Source: Candidatus Anammoxibacter sp.
GTDB lineage: Bacteria > Planctomycetota > Brocadiia > Brocadiales > Anammoxibacteraceae
Direction: 5' to 3'
Assembly (NCBI GenBank): GCA_021777105.1
Contig: JAIQZQ010000015.1
Span: 1 to 64,000, forward strand
DNA: 64,000 nt
Under the pieces are notes generated by a model. The model was not told the origin of the DNA. It searched no databases and saw only the letters and a list, made by a program, of their open reading frames with translations. Each line of letters opens with the position of its first letter. Within the stretch, counting starts at the first letter, position 1. Below, piece after piece: positions 18,652 through 25,691 of this stretch. Made by a program: the position numbers and the translations under genes.

Positions 18652-20643
18652 TTATGCTGTTACCGCCTCAATCTCTAAAAATGTGGAATTGTACGCCGAA
18701 TTGCCTCCATATTTCTGCACCTCATCAGTGGTTAGGCTGTTAATGCTAAGGTTTTCGTCCGTCAAAACCGCCCATGGGCCTACATATGCCAAAGCAACGC
18801 CTTCAGGCACACACTCTGTTATGCGCGCTTCCATTTTTATCTCATTCAAGTCATTCTTTAACCTTACCATTTCGCCTGTTTTAATTTTTCTGCTTTCAGC
18901 GTCTTTCCCGTTTATATCTATAATAGGCCTTAATCTCTCATTAATTATATTATGATTTTGTGAATGGGTTAATAACCTGTGATTTGCGGTAATCAGCCTG
19001 ATTGGATATTTGTTGTCCTTGCCCTTGCAAACTGATTCGTCGTCCGGGTGAAAACCTACCGGCAATGGACTTACGCCGGCTTTCTCGGCCAGTTGCGAGT
19101 AAAACTCTATCTTGCCCGATGGTGTGCCCATGTCCTCAACAGGCATTGCCTTGATTTTCTTAAACCCATCTGCTGAAAGGGCTTCAAATTCAAAATCAAT
19201 CAATTCGCTTTTCTCCATTACCTTTTTAATCGCGTCAACCTCGTTTTCATCCACCCAATCATCTTTTATGCCGTACCTTTTTGCCAGGCCGATGTAAGCT
19301 TCATAGTTTGATTTTGATTCTCCCACGTTTTCAATAGCTTTGTTGTTAAGCCCTAAATAGTTGTGGTAATAACATAAATTAACGTCAAAAGACTCGAAAA
19401 AGCTGGTGGAAGGCAATACAATATCCGCGTAACAGGAAGTGTCGTTCATAAACAGATCGTGAGATACAAGAAAGAAGTCGTCCCGTTCAAATCCCTTTTT
19501 CAAAAGCCCCTGATTTGGGCAGGTGTTTAACGGGTTGGAACCGTACACAAAAAGCATTGATATCTCCTCATTGCTTACTATTCTCCCCAGTTGCGTCATG
19601 TTGAAAACCTTTTGCTTTTCCGAAGCCAGGCTCTTTCCCTGAAGGTACGGAAGCGCAATGTTTCTGTCGCTATTGCTGTAATGCACGCGATACTGGCCGG
19701 CCAGCGCGGGCAACAACGCAATAGTCCTTACTATTTCACCGCCTGTTAGCTGTTTTTGCAACCCAAAGCCCAAGTGTATAAAACTTGGCCGCAGGGTCGC
19801 AAGATCATTGGCAAGCTCAATTATATCATCTTTTAATAAACCCGTGGTTTCAGACACGTAATCAAGAGTGTACTTTTCAACCATTTTGCTGAATTTTTCA
19901 AATCCAAACGTGTTCTTTTCAACAAAGTCCTTGTCATGCAAATTGTTTGTAATTAAATAATTTGCAATACCCAGCGCTAAAACCCCGTCTGTTGCCGGCT
20001 TTATCCTGAGGTGTTTGCCTATTCCCGCGGTCGATGTCTCAACCGGATCAATTACAACAAATTTTGCGCCGTTTTTAGCCGCTTTTTTTGCCAGAGAATA
20101 ACCGTGCACATTGCTCCACATGCTGTTTAAACCCCATAAAATAACTAACTTGGAATTTAACATATCCTCCGGGTCGCGTCCTGAGAAATTGCCGTAAACA
20201 TAGCCCAACGCCACGCGCCCGGCCAGCGAGCATATTGTAGGCGATATAACCGAGGTGTTTATTGCGTTGAAGAAACGTTGTGAGAAATGGCGGTTTAGAA
20301 GCCCCATGTGGCCAAAATACCCGTATTGTAATATTTTGTCGGCCCCTTGTTCTGACGAGACGCCCCTGATCTTTTCGCACATTATATCGTAAGCTTCATC
20401 CCATGAGATTCTCTCAAACTTTCCCTCGCCCTTCTTGCCGGCGCGTTTCATAGGATGTTGTATTCTATCTTTAGAGTAAACAAATTCTTTTGCGTATTTT
20501 CCAACTTTCGCGCATAAGAAACCGTCTGTAATCGGATGTTTTTTGTTGCCCTCAACATTGACTATTTTGCCGTTTTCAACCGTAGTGACAATTGAGCAGG
20601 TGTCATAGCAATCTCTTGGGCAAGTGTTGTAAACTTGTTTCAT
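18652..20643 (-). CDS. Molybdopterin-dependent oxidoreductase (DMSO reductase family)
   Basis: This 663-aa protein starts with a [4Fe-4S] motif C8-X3-C12-X3-C16-X27-C44, then the molybdopterin domains (KLVILWGLNSMWSNVHG, GAKFVVIDPVETSTAG) and a C-terminal molydop-binding domain with RLITANHRLLTHSQNH. A Cys in SPTICSLAG near residue 146 is a candidate Mo/W ligand. There is no Tat signal, so the enzyme is cytoplasmic. It lies next to a four-cluster ferredoxin, its likely electron partner. The substrate cannot be read from the sequence; formate dehydrogenase lacks support because no Sec/Cys-His pair was seen. A strong hairpin upstream suggests its own promoter. Confidence 0.88.
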   Translation of the reverse strand: MKQVYNTCPRDCYDTCSIVTTVENGKIVNVEGNKKHPITDGFLCAKVGKYAKEFVYSKDRIQHPMKRAGKKGEGKFERISWDEAYDIMCEKIRGVSSEQGADKILQYGYFGHMGLLNRHFSQRFFNAINTSVISPTICSLAGRVALGYVYGNFSGRDPEDMLNSKLVILWGLNSMWSNVHGYSLAKKAAKNGAKFVVIDPVETSTAGIGKHLRIKPATDGVLALGIANYLITNNLHDKDFVEKNTFGFEKFSKMVEKYTLDYVSETTGLLKDDIIELANDLATLRPSFIHLGFGLQKQLTGGEIVRTIALLPALAGQYRVHYSNSDRNIALPYLQGKSLASEKQKVFNMTQLGRIVSNEEISMLFVYGSNPLNTCPNQGLLKKGFERDDFFLVSHDLFMNDTSCYADIVLPSTSFFESFDVNLCYYHNYLGLNNKAIENVGESKSNYEAYIGLAKRYGIKDDWVDENEVDAIKKVMEKSELIDFEFEALSADGFKKIKAMPVEDMGTPSGKIEFYSQLAEKAGVSPLPVGFHPDDESVCKGKDNKYPIRLITANHRLLTHSQNHNIINERLRPIIDINGKDAESRKIKTGEMVRLKNDLNEIKMEARITECVPEGVALAYVGPWAVLTDENLSINSLTTDEVQKYGGNSAYNSTFLEIEAVTA

Positions 20644-20685
20644 GATATATCTATAATCAAAATGGTTAATTGTAAAACTAAATTA

Positions 20686-20715
20686 AAAAATCCACGCCAA
20701 AAGACGTGGATTTTT
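20686..20715. terminator. Bidirectional stem-loop between ferredoxin and oxidoreductase genes
   Basis: AAAAATCCACG (20686-20696) and CGTGGATTTTT (20705-20715) form an 11-bp stem around an 8-nt loop, with an A-run on one side and a T-run on the other. It can act as a terminator on either strand. On the minus strand it would end or attenuate ferredoxin transcription before the oxidoreductase gene. Confidence 0.7.
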
Positions 20716-20782
20716 AATAAACAGTTTGCTATTAACTGACGTTTTTATGGAAAATGAAATATTCCAACCGCATGCGTCCAAA

Positions 20783-21388
20783 CTAAGAGGTGCTGAACAA
20801 TTTTTTAATTGATCTTTTCCTTAAATAGATATTGGTTGGCCTTACACCGTTCTTTTCCATATCAATAAGGTCGCAATCTCTTCCTCTCCAGGTATTCCTT
20901 TTAAGCAAATAATCTTTTTTGCCGAATTCCAAAGCTCCTGTAGGGCAAATTTTAACGCATGGTGTGCCGAATTCATCGCCGATTTCATCCTGTTTGTCAA
21001 GTATGTGGGCGCAAAGCGTGCATTTGTCGGCAATAACCTGGCCTTTTGAATTTTTCCAGTCGCTTAAATGAATCACTTCAAAAGGGCATCCTTTTACGCA
21101 TTTGCCGCATCCTGTGCATTTCTCTGCGTCAACAAGAACAACACCGTCCTTCTCGCGTTTGTGGATAGCTTTGCCATCAACAGGGCAAGACGCAATACAA
21201 CCAGGGTTTTCGCAATGGTTGCACATCTGCACAAAAGGCTCCATGTTCGAGAAATCCTTGCCGGTTTGTCTCATAGTAAGGTGTATTCTGTCCCAATCCC
21301 CTTCAAGTTTATTCTCTTTTCTACACTCTGTCACGCACCTTTTACATGACACGCATCTGTCTGAATCAAAAATCAAAGCATATTCCAC
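20783..21388 (-). CDS. 4Fe-4S ferredoxin-like electron-transfer subunit
   Basis: This 201-aa protein contains about four cysteine clusters typical of the HybA/FdhB/PhsB electron subunits: CVSCKRC, CNHCENPGCIASC, CTGCGKCVKGC and CTLCAHI, with a later ICPTGAL. It should pass electrons to or from the molybdopterin subunit encoded downstream. A TTG codon lies only two bases after AGGAGG, whereas a GTG lies eight bases after it, so I chose the GTG start. The C-terminal 25 residues are basic and unusual for the family. No membrane-anchor subunit is adjacent, suggesting a soluble complex. Confidence 0.88.
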   Translation of the reverse strand: MEYALIFDSDRCVSCKRCVTECRKENKLEGDWDRIHLTMRQTGKDFSNMEPFVQMCNHCENPGCIASCPVDGKAIHKREKDGVVLVDAEKCTGCGKCVKGCPFEVIHLSDWKNSKGQVIADKCTLCAHILDKQDEIGDEFGTPCVKICPTGALEFGKKDYLLKRNTWRGRDCDLIDMEKNGVRPTNIYLRKRSIKKLFSTS

Positions 21389-21451
21389 CAGCAATACCTC
21401 CTGAAATTAGTAAAACCATTAAGCAGTCCGCAATGGCTATTAGAAAAATAA

Positions 21452-21724
21452 TTATATTACCTCTTGCGCTTCAGGCTTTGCAAACATGTCAACCATCTCT
21501 TTTATCCACGCAGTGTCGTCCATGTTTTCAATCTCTTCATACTTTGTTGTCCTGGTTACGTTAACATGTCCCTTTTTTAAGATAACAAGTATAGTGTTTG
21601 TTCCAAAGTCAACAAACCGCTCCTTAACTCCAAAGTCAAGCCCAGGGCCGTATGGTTGTAATTTTGTTTCCACGCATTTGCGAAATGCCCTAAATCTTCT
21701 TGGTCGTTCCTCGTCAGTTAACAT
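21452..21724 (-). CDS. Conserved small protein of the oxidoreductase locus
   Basis: This 90-aa protein (from the ATG with GGAG six bases upstream; a TTG lies four codons earlier) has no cysteines, signal or membrane segment. It contains GPGLDFGVKERFVDFGTNTILVILKKG, a pattern faintly like DUF2294-type proteins, which I cannot confirm. It is the first gene of the minus-strand oxidoreductase locus, 63 bp before the ferredoxin gene, so a role in assembly or regulation of the enzyme is possible. Confidence 0.55.
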   Translation of the reverse strand: MLTDEERPRRFRAFRKCVETKLQPYGPGLDFGVKERFVDFGTNTILVILKKGHVNVTRTTKYEEIENMDDTAWIKEMVDMFAKPEAQEVI

Positions 21725-21930
21725 TGCTTTCTCCAATCTAAAATAATTTGTTTGAGATAAATAATTTGTTTGAGATAACTTTCGTTATTTTAAAATGCCG
21801 AAACCGTTCGTAAACGAATTTTATATGTTAATAGATAGAGTGACCACAGTCAATTCCATTTTATCCCCTTTGAGGATAACAATGAGTAAAAGCAGAACCA
21901 AGCCGTTAGCCTGAACACTAAGGAGGTGGC

Positions 21931-22070
21931 ACAGGCTTCCTTGCCTGTATTTCATGGCTGAACCAAGCCGGCAGATTGCTCCGAAACGTTTTAAGGACCA
22001 TTCGTAGTTGTTGCCGGCGGTTCTGTGTTTTGCGCGATCAATAAACATTTGGAGCAGTCTACAAGACTGC
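21931..22070. repeat. Cluster of dispersed intergenic repeats
   Basis: The 370-bp gap between 21725 and 22098 is filled with repeats: an inverted copy of the CACAGGC element (21931-21949); TTGCTCCGAAACGTTTTAAG and flanks at 21976-22006, which recur with few changes at 40518-40549; and a GCAGTCT-ACA-AGACTGC hairpin at 22054-22070 related to those at 40502-40524 and 40723-40739. No gene is visible here. Confidence 0.6.
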
Positions 22071-22098
22071 CCCAGCCAAAGCCGGCCAGGATGCATTG

Positions 22099-23199
22099 TC
22101 AGTTTTTGTCGGTTTGCGGTTCAGGTTTGCTTTCTTCTTTTTTTGTTGATGCGCTCTCGTTTTCCGGATTTTTATTTTCAGTTTTTGCCTTATTTTTCTC
22201 TTTACTTTTATCGTCCACTTTTGCCTTTGCTTTTCCCTTTTTTTCAATTGTAAACGCCATAGAAGCATAGCTAACCGAGAACGCAAAGTTCTGTGCCTGG
22301 CGTCCGGAAGTGTCATACGCTATCAATTTTCCTCTGGATGTTCGTGGTAGCGTTTTCAACAAAACCGAAATGGCGCGCGTCCCGCAAATGGTTGATCCGG
22401 TTGCCTGTCTGTACTCTACAAATCGGTCAAAATCAATCTGTGAAATTATTTTAAAAGCAGTGTAGTCATATTTTCTGATATTTTCCTCTACATTATTTCT
22501 AAAAGGCACAAATGAGTAGCTATCACCATAATGCATAAAGTCTGTACTGACAACAATAAGGGTATTTTTGGTAATTAATGGTTTAATCGTTTTGGCGATA
22601 AGCGCGTAATCTTCAATATTTAAATAACCCACCAATAAAGGTACGATTTTAAACTTCTTAATAGCCATTTGCAGGAAAGGGAGTTGTGTTTCCAGCGAAT
22701 GTTCCTGCACATGGGCAGTAGGCATCGTGCCGAACGGCCACCATTTTCTCTTGTCTTCTTTATATGCCTTAGGCGTTTTAAGTAGTTTGTCGCAAACCTT
22801 CCTATCCACTTCAACAAGCCCAAGGGGAGTTTTATAGTGCGTAAAGTGTGGCACGGATATGCCTCTAAACCTTTTCGTGTGACTAGGCGCCAATATTATA
22901 ACCCTATCGTACTTGTGGTCCTTTATATTGCTGTATCCATGCGCGGCAATCAGGCCGGAATACATGTAACCTGCGTGCGGCGCTATCAACGCTATCGGCT
23001 TTGAGTCAACCATTGTCGGCGTCTCCATGCTTAACAGCGAGTTAACTTTGTTCTTCAACACCGTCGGATCCGCGTCATAAAACCGCCCCGCAACCGCCGC
23101 CTCACGAACAATCTTGCCCTCTTTAGCAAAAACGGAAAATGAAGCCGCAAAAGATACAAATGAAACGCAAATTAAAGCATAAATAAGATGTTTTTTCAT
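22099..23199 (-). CDS. Secreted MEMO-family (AmmeMemoRadiSam system protein B) protein
   Basis: This 366-aa protein has a signal peptide (hydrophobic residues 5-20, cleavage after VFA) and a full MEMO domain: AAVAGRFYDAD, IAPHAGYMYSG with a conserved His, SHTKRF, STDFMHYG and the GSTICGTRAI cysteine motif. MEMO proteins resemble extradiol dioxygenases. The usual partners, AMMECR1 and a radical SAM protein, are not adjacent. A 50-residue Lys/Glu-rich tail after the domain is unusual. Most relatives are cytoplasmic, so export is notable. The gene is monocistronic here. Confidence 0.85.
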   Translation of the reverse strand: MKKHLIYALICVSFVSFAASFSVFAKEGKIVREAAVAGRFYDADPTVLKNKVNSLLSMETPTMVDSKPIALIAPHAGYMYSGLIAAHGYSNIKDHKYDRVIILAPSHTKRFRGISVPHFTHYKTPLGLVEVDRKVCDKLLKTPKAYKEDKRKWWPFGTMPTAHVQEHSLETQLPFLQMAIKKFKIVPLLVGYLNIEDYALIAKTIKPLITKNTLIVVSTDFMHYGDSYSFVPFRNNVEENIRKYDYTAFKIISQIDFDRFVEYRQATGSTICGTRAISVLLKTLPRTSRGKLIAYDTSGRQAQNFAFSVSYASMAFTIEKKGKAKAKVDDKSKEKNKAKTENKNPENESASTKKEESKPEPQTDKN

Positions 23200-23250
23200 A
23201 ATAATACCCGCCTGATTTAAAAATTGTTATAGATAATAAATAAAAATATA

Positions 23251-23478
23251 TTATTTGCCGAAGAGTCGTAAGTCATTATATGGATGCTGTTTAAGGTGTG
23301 TTGCTCTGCGGTTGCGCCTTGGTTTTGACTTAGCTTCGCTAAATTTTTCTACAATTTTAACGAATTTAGCGAGATTTGAAAATGAAAAAAAGGCTATTAC
23401 AAAACAAATAAATGCTTTTTTATGGTCTGCGCAAATCAGCATCTCTTTTGAAGGCATAATGTTTTTGAGAAAACGCAA
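23251..23478 (-). CDS. Possible 75-aa small protein or gene remnant
   Basis: A TTG start lies eight bases after a GAGGAGG ribosome site, followed by 75 codons. The product has one hydrophobic stretch (about residues 22-40) and a basic tail with PRRNRRATHLKQHPYNDL. I recognise no family. The good ribosome site argues for a real or once-real gene; the flanking repeats argue for a remnant. The rest of the gap 23200-23942 holds only repeats. Confidence 0.3.
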   Translation of the reverse strand: MRFLKNIMPSKEMLICADHKKAFICFVIAFFSFSNLAKFVKIVEKFSEAKSKPRRNRRATHLKQHPYNDLRLFGK

Positions 23479-23503
23479 GTGTGCAACCTCCTCTCTAAAA
23501 TTA

Positions 23504-23694
23504 GCAATATCATTGAATTAAGGAAACACACATCCCACTCCCTTGATGGGCAATGTCATTGAATTAAGCGTTTTTATTAAAAAAGCCTACAAATGGGCGC
23601 CATGGACAAGCATGTTTGTACGTAAATCCGCAAAGGATAGAGAGTTGTCGGCGTAATTGCGCAAGCCATTAGATTTCTTAACTCAATGGCATTG
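23504..23694. repeat. CAATGNCATTG palindromic repeat family, three copies
   Basis: GCAATATCATTGAATTAAG (23504-23522), CAATGTCATTGAATTAAG (23551-23568) and its inverted relative CTTAACTCAATGGCATTG (23677-23694) share one unit with a CAATG/CATTG palindrome. The second and third copies face each other across about 110 bp, so this may be a MITE-like element. Confidence 0.5.
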
Positions 23695-23825
23695 TTCTAA
23701 GGAGGGGCCGGGGCTGCGGCTATTCTCTTATGCCGTTAAAATGAGATTTGCCGCCTAAGCTTGAAACCTAAGGTCTAAGGTTTTAGTTTTTCGTAATAAG
23801 TGGTTGTGATTGTCATCCAAACTAT

Positions 23826-23853
23826 GTATAAACATCCTGTCTCTAGTTTATTC
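23826..23853 (+). repeat. 28-bp direct repeat, left copy
   Basis: GTATAAACATCCTGTCTCTAG and the seven bases after it recur at 24843-24870 with two mismatches in 28. The two copies bracket the MNT/HEPN toxin-antitoxin module and may be its insertion or recombination ends. Confidence 0.6.
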
Positions 23854-23942
23854 GCCCCGACATAAAATAAACTTAGAAAGTATTAAATGTTAAGTGTATA
23901 ATTTAAGTTTGCCTATTAACTTTTTTAGAAATGGTGGTAGTT

Positions 23943-24266
23943 ATGTTATTGACAGATATTGAAAAAAGAGCTGTTAAAACTTTAAAGGAGAAACTCTCTT
24001 CTCGGTTTGATCTTGTTGATTTACGCATTTTTGGTTCAAAAGTACGAGGTGTAAACACTGCCGAATCTGACCTGGATGTTATGATTGAACTTCTCGAAAC
24101 AAATTGTGAGATCGAATCGCAAATTTACGATATCGTATTTGAAATTAATTTAGAAAACGATTTATTTATATCTATAACGATATTTAGTAAAAAAGAAATA
24201 GATGAAGGCCCAATGGCAGAATCGCCAATTTATAAGATAATACAAAAAGAGGGTGTTTCAGTTTGA
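23943..24266 (+). CDS. MNT-type nucleotidyltransferase antitoxin
   Basis: This 107-aa minimal nucleotidyltransferase has G31-S32 and the D43-x-D45 metal pair in the GSKVRGVNTAESDLDV block. In MntA/HepT systems the MNT protein AMPylates and silences the HEPN RNase toxin. An earlier in-frame ATG exists four codons upstream, but GGTGGT precedes the chosen ATG. It overlaps the HEPN gene by four bases (TTGA), the usual operon layout. The module lies between 28-bp direct repeats. Confidence 0.88.
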   Translation: MLLTDIEKRAVKTLKEKLSSRFDLVDLRIFGSKVRGVNTAESDLDVMIELLETNCEIESQIYDIVFEINLENDLFISITIFSKKEIDEGPMAESPIYKIIQKEGVSV

Positions 24267-24679
24267 CAATTAAAGAGAAGCAAATTCAATTAGCAAAGTA
24301 TAGGCTAAAGCAAGCAGAAGAAAGTATCGATGAAGCGCTTTTTCTGCTTTCAGGCAAAAAAAGTTCTCGGTCGATAATTAACCGTGCCTATTATAGTATG
24401 TTTTATGCTGTGCTTGCGCTATTAATATTTGAACAATTTGTTTCGTCAAAGCACAGTGGCGTTATTTCATATTTTAATAAAAACTTCATTAAAACAGGTA
24501 TCTTTCCTAAAGAGCTAGGCCTTTCAATAAATAAATCGTTTGAGCTAAGACAAAGCTGTGACTACCGAGAAGAAGTTGATCTGTCGTATGAGCTGATTGA
24601 ACCGTATATTGATAAGGCAAAGGTATTTGTTAATACAATAGAGAATTATCTTGATGAAAACATTTTTTATCTAACGTAG
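24263..24679 (+). CDS. HEPN domain toxin partner
   Basis: This 138-aa helical protein matches the HEPN family (PF05168-like) with INRAYYSMFYAVLALL near residue 39. The usual RNase motif R-x(4-6)-H is seen here as R96-x4-Y101, a variant typical of this branch, so RNase activity is uncertain. It starts at TTG overlapping the MNT stop codon. The pair is a probable type VII toxin-antitoxin system. Confidence 0.85.
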   Translation: MTIKEKQIQLAKYRLKQAEESIDEALFLLSGKKSSRSIINRAYYSMFYAVLALLIFEQFVSSKHSGVISYFNKNFIKTGIFPKELGLSINKSFELRQSCDYREEVDLSYELIEPYIDKAKVFVNTIENYLDENIFYLT

Positions 24680-24753
24680 GGAGGATATTTGGGACATGCG
24701 TTTGGGTTTTTACGTTCTAAACCCTCAACAACCGTCCTTAGAATTCCAGCCAT
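24667..24753 (-). pseudogene. 28-aa truncated gene start with strong ribosome site
   Basis: GAAAGGAGGG lies five bases before an ATG that opens a 28-codon frame ending inside the 3' end of the HEPN gene on the other strand. The start (MAGILRTVVEGLERKNPN) looks like the N terminus of a longer protein. I infer that insertion of the MNT/HEPN module cut the gene. Family not recognised. Confidence 0.35.
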
Positions 24754-24842
24754 CGTAACCCTCCTTTCTGTAATGTCTTAAAGTCTTTATCTCCATTTTT
24801 TAATAAAAATACAATTCCACAAAACTCAGGCTCATAAATTAA

Positions 24843-24870
24843 GTATAAACATCCTATCCCTAGTTTATTC
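24843..24870 (+). repeat. 28-bp direct repeat, right copy
   Basis: This is the partner of 23826-23853, with 26 of 28 bases identical and 1,017 bp between copy starts. It lies between the truncated gene start at 24753 and the 3' end of the next minus-strand gene. Confidence 0.6.
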
Positions 24871-24900
24871 TTCTGTTTTTTTGTCAGTTTTCTTCATAAC

Positions 24901-25278
24901 TTATAAAGCATTTGGGGGCGCCCCCACTGATTCAATTCTTTTATAAATAGATTCCAAACAAGCTATTTTTTCATCTATAACTTTAATAAAATCATCAATT
25001 TCACCTTTTAGAACTTGTTGGCATCTTAGGCCGCGAGTAGGTATATAAATCATATATTTAAATTCATCTGACAATTTATCAAAATTAAATAAATTTTTGA
25101 GCAAATCAATATTGTAATCTGTCCATTTTTTAAAATTCTTTTTTACCTCTGTTAAACTTTCTTCTGTATGAATTGGAATACTTCTAATTTCTTTACCTAT
25201 TATTATCCTCTCTTTTAGTTTACTTTTGGTTTCTTCTAAACCGCGCTTCAATTCAATTTCTTGTTTTTGTTGTGCCAT
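24901..25278 (-). CDS. N-terminal fragment resembling TIR-like nucleotide-binding effector proteins
   Basis: The protein from the likely ATG (MAQQKQEIELKRGLEETK) is 125 aa. It consists of a coiled coil followed by a helical segment (TEVKKNFKKWTDYNIDLL, then IACLESIYKRIE). In my recollection this is the N-terminal half of predicted nucleotide-binding proteins whose C-terminal half is a TIR-like domain (CBASS/Pycsar-type effectors). The TIR half is absent: the frame stops after a Pro-Asn tail, so the gene is probably truncated. The start is weak, with no clear ribosome site, and a palindromic repeat cluster lies just upstream. Confidence 0.45.
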   Translation of the reverse strand: MAQQKQEIELKRGLEETKSKLKERIIIGKEIRSIPIHTEESLTEVKKNFKKWTDYNIDLLKNLFNFDKLSDEFKYMIYIPTRGLRCQQVLKGEIDDFIKVIDEKIACLESIYKRIESVGAPPNAL

Positions 25279-25317
25279 GTTATTTAAAGAGCCTTTGGAG
25301 GCAAACCATACCGGGGG

Positions 25318-25645
25318 GCCCGAGAATGAAAAATCGTGAAATTTATTTGTTGATATTAAAGGACTTATGACTTGAAAATCAACAATAAACAGGATATTCT
25401 CGGATAGCCTGTTTATTGTTGACACTACTTGTCAACAATAAACAGGCTGTCCGAGAATGAAAAATTACGAATATTTTCTGTTGATATTAAAGGACTTATG
25501 ACTTGGAAAGCTCCCCAAATTGTTATTCTCGGACAGCCTGGTTACAGGATGTCCGAGAATAGCAATTTCGTTCAATTTTCAAGTCGTAAGTCCTTTGGTA
25601 CCAACAAAATAAAATCACGATTTTACATTCTCGGGCAGCCTGGTT
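25318..25645. repeat. Three tandem MITE-like palindromic units
   Basis: The motif CTGTCCGAGAAT and its inverse ATTCTCGGACAGCCTG delimit three units of about 90-100 bp. Units 1 and 2 carry AAAGGACTTATGACTTG in the same direction (near 25357 and 25487); unit 3 carries its inverse, CAAGTCGTAAGTCCTTT (near 25580). Between units 1 and 2, 25396-25423 and 25431-25458 form a 28-bp inverted repeat with one mismatch and a 7-nt loop. This is not CRISPR, because the units are palindromic and have no constant spacers. Confidence 0.7.
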
Positions 25646-25662
25646 AGGTTTGACCCCTGGGG

Positions 25663-25689
25663 AATTAGTACGCCAATTGTACACTAATT
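25663..25689. terminator. Stem-loop after the 589-aa protein gene
   Basis: AATTAGTAC and GTACACTAATT pair across a short loop directly after the stop of the minus-strand gene at 25692. There is no clear T-run, so this may be a terminator, an RNA-stabilising hairpin or a degenerate recombination site. Confidence 0.35.
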
Positions 25690-25691
25690 AC

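Noticed and set aside
21925..21950. Sigma-54 promoter (TGGCAC ... TTGC)
   Set aside because: The spacing is about three bases too long, and the bases belong to the CACAGGC repeat.
25318..25645. Possible CRISPR array because of repeated blocks
   Set aside because: The blocks are palindromic, change orientation and have no constant-length unique spacers; no cas gene is nearby.
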